A stretch of DNA of 6,973 nt from NCBI GenBank assembly GCA_016928605.1, contig JAFGKN010000044.1, positions 1-6,973 on the forward strand. The letters are read 5' to 3'. The stretch comes from Planctomycetota bacterium (GTDB lineage Bacteria; Planctomycetota; UBA8108). Of the stretch, positions 6,048 to 6,973 are shown piece after piece. The notes beneath the pieces were generated by a model. It ran no database searches. It saw only the letters and a list, made by a program, of their open reading frames with translations, and was not told the DNA's origin. Both the position numbers and the translations under genes were made by a program. Every line of letters starts with the position of its first letter. The stretch's first letter is position 1.

Positions 6048-6973
6048 TTGGCCCAGGCCCCCAGGAAAGAGCTGACCCTCTTCGACTCCACGTGTCTCAT
6101 CGTCGGGATCATCATCGGCGCGGGGATCTACCAGATGGCGCCGAACATCGCCAAGGGCGCTTATTCCTGGTGGGGCGTTCTGCTGATCTTCGCTGCCGGC
6201 GGTCTCATCACCCTTTTCGGAGCGCTCGGCTACGCCGAGCTGGCGTCGGCCTATCCCAAGGAAGGCGGCGACTACGTCTACCTCAGCCGCGCGTACGGCA
6301 AGTGGGCCGGATTCCTCTTCGGATGGATCCAGATGGCGATCGTACGGCCTGCGGACATCGTGGTGATGGCCTTCGCGTTCGGGCTGTACGGGCGGCAGAT
6401 CTACGATCCCTTCCCCGGCTGGGAGACCGTCACGTCGCAGCAGATCTTCGCGGCGGCCGCAGTGATCGCGTTGACGGCCGTCAACGTGCTGGGTGTCAAG
6501 CAAGGCAAGTGGACCCAGAACCTCCTGACGACGGTGAAGGCGGTGGGATTGCTGGCGATTCTCGGGGTGGCTCTCTTCGCGCCCGAGCGCCCGGAGACGA
6601 GCGGAACGTTCGAGCCCTGGCCGCCGGCCGTCGCCCTCGTCCTCGTCCTCTTCTGCTTCGGCGGATGGAACGAGATGGCCTACGTGGCCGCGGAGGTCAA
6701 GAACCCTCGGCGCAACATCGTCAGGGCCCTCGTCCTCGGCACCGTCTCCGTCACCGTCATCTACCTGCTGGCCAGCACCGCGTTCCTCTACACGCTGGGC
6801 TACCAGGGGATGGCGACCTCGGAAGCGGTGGCGACAGACACCGTCTCCGCCGTCTTCACGCGTCACGGCGGCGTGCTCATCAGCGCGCTCATCTGCATCT
6901 CAGCGCTGGGAGCCGTGAACGGCTTGATCTTCACCGGAGCGCGCATCTCCTATGCCGTCGGCGCCGATCACAA
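6048..6973 (+). CDS. APC-superfamily amino-acid permease, N-terminal 308 residues (cut by window edge)
   Basis: An inner-membrane secondary transporter of the amino acid-polyamine-organocation superfamily, most like the LAT/SteT-type (SLC7-like) exchangers. Alternating hydrophobic segments are present from residue 15 onward. The first helix has the unwound substrate-binding motif GAGIY (24-28). The loop after helix 2 holds YAELASAYPKEGGDY, the classic APC signature of a conserved Glu and PxxGGxY. Helix 6 carries FGGWNEM (204-210) followed by AAEVKNPRRNI, the EVKNPxR loop of this family. Usual length is about 430-500 residues, so roughly a third or more lies beyond the right edge. Translation starts at a TTG behind GGAGGTG. 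Substrate cannot be fixed from these residues; a neutral amino acid is the default expectation. It is co-directional with the two glycan-related genes but separated by 121 bases and has its own ribosome-binding site, so a functional link is unproven. Confidence 0.92.
   Translation, partial: MAQAPRKELTLFDSTCLIVGIIIGAGIYQMAPNIAKGAYSWWGVLLIFAAGGLITLFGALGYAELASAYPKEGGDYVYLSRAYGKWAGFLFGWIQMAIVRPADIVVMAFAFGLYGRQIYDPFPGWETVTSQQIFAAAAVIALTAVNVLGVKQGKWTQNLLTTVKAVGLLAILGVALFAPERPETSGTFEPWPPAVALVLVLFCFGGWNEMAYVAAEVKNPRRNIVRALVLGTVSVTVIYLLASTAFLYTLGYQGMATSEAVATDTVSAVFTRHGGVLISALICISALGAVNGLIFTGARISYAVGADH

Noticed and set aside
3764..6115. Long open frame of about 780 codons on the minus strand opposite the unrecognised exported protein
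   Set aside because: Low-complexity Arg/Asp/Ala/Gly composition without domains. The plus-strand frame has a strong ribosome-binding site, a signal peptide and structured repeats.
5979..6866. Minus-strand open frame opposite the permease
   Set aside because: Composition is rich in Arg, Asp, Gly and His with no domain, and the plus strand encodes unmistakable APC permease motifs.

Overview
This is a GC-rich window (by eye around two-thirds G+C, with strong third-position GC) from a bacterial chromosome. No feature identifies the phylum. The high GC, GTG and TTG starts, Shine-Dalgarno sites and a secreted GH78-type glycosidase fit an Acidobacteriota-, Planctomycetota-, Gemmatimonadota- or Eisenbacteria-like environmental bacterium, but that is inference. 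No rRNA, tRNA, CRISPR array, insertion sequence or phage gene was seen, and codon use looks uniform across the genes.

Layout. (1) The left end is read on the minus strand. A DinB-family protein (449-994) lies upstream of the N-terminal half of endonuclease V (1-360, cut by the window edge). Both are co-directional and closely spaced, so they may form a small operon; endonuclease V is a deaminated-base repair enzyme. (2) A divergent intergenic region (995-1289) holds a consensus TTGACA element facing dinB and a perfect 7-bp inverted repeat just upstream of the plus-strand genes. (3) Two plus-strand genes overlap stop-to-start. The first is a secreted GH78 alpha-L-rhamnosidase-type enzyme (1290-3671). 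The second is an exported 752-residue protein of unrecognised family (3668-5926), with three internal repeats near its N terminus, a long helical middle and a C-terminal beta-sandwich that looks carbohydrate-binding. (4) After a 121-bp gap, an APC-superfamily amino-acid permease begins at a TTG codon (6048) and runs off the right edge.

How they work together. The two overlapping exported genes form the functional core. The rhamnosidase would remove terminal alpha-L-rhamnose from a polysaccharide or glycoconjugate outside the cytoplasm. The coupled partner is probably made with it and may bind or process the same glycan, but its function cannot be read directly. The permease has its own ribosome-binding site and no evident functional tie. 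The repair-type genes on the other strand look like unrelated neighbours. The most interesting object is the unrecognised partner protein at 3668-5926.
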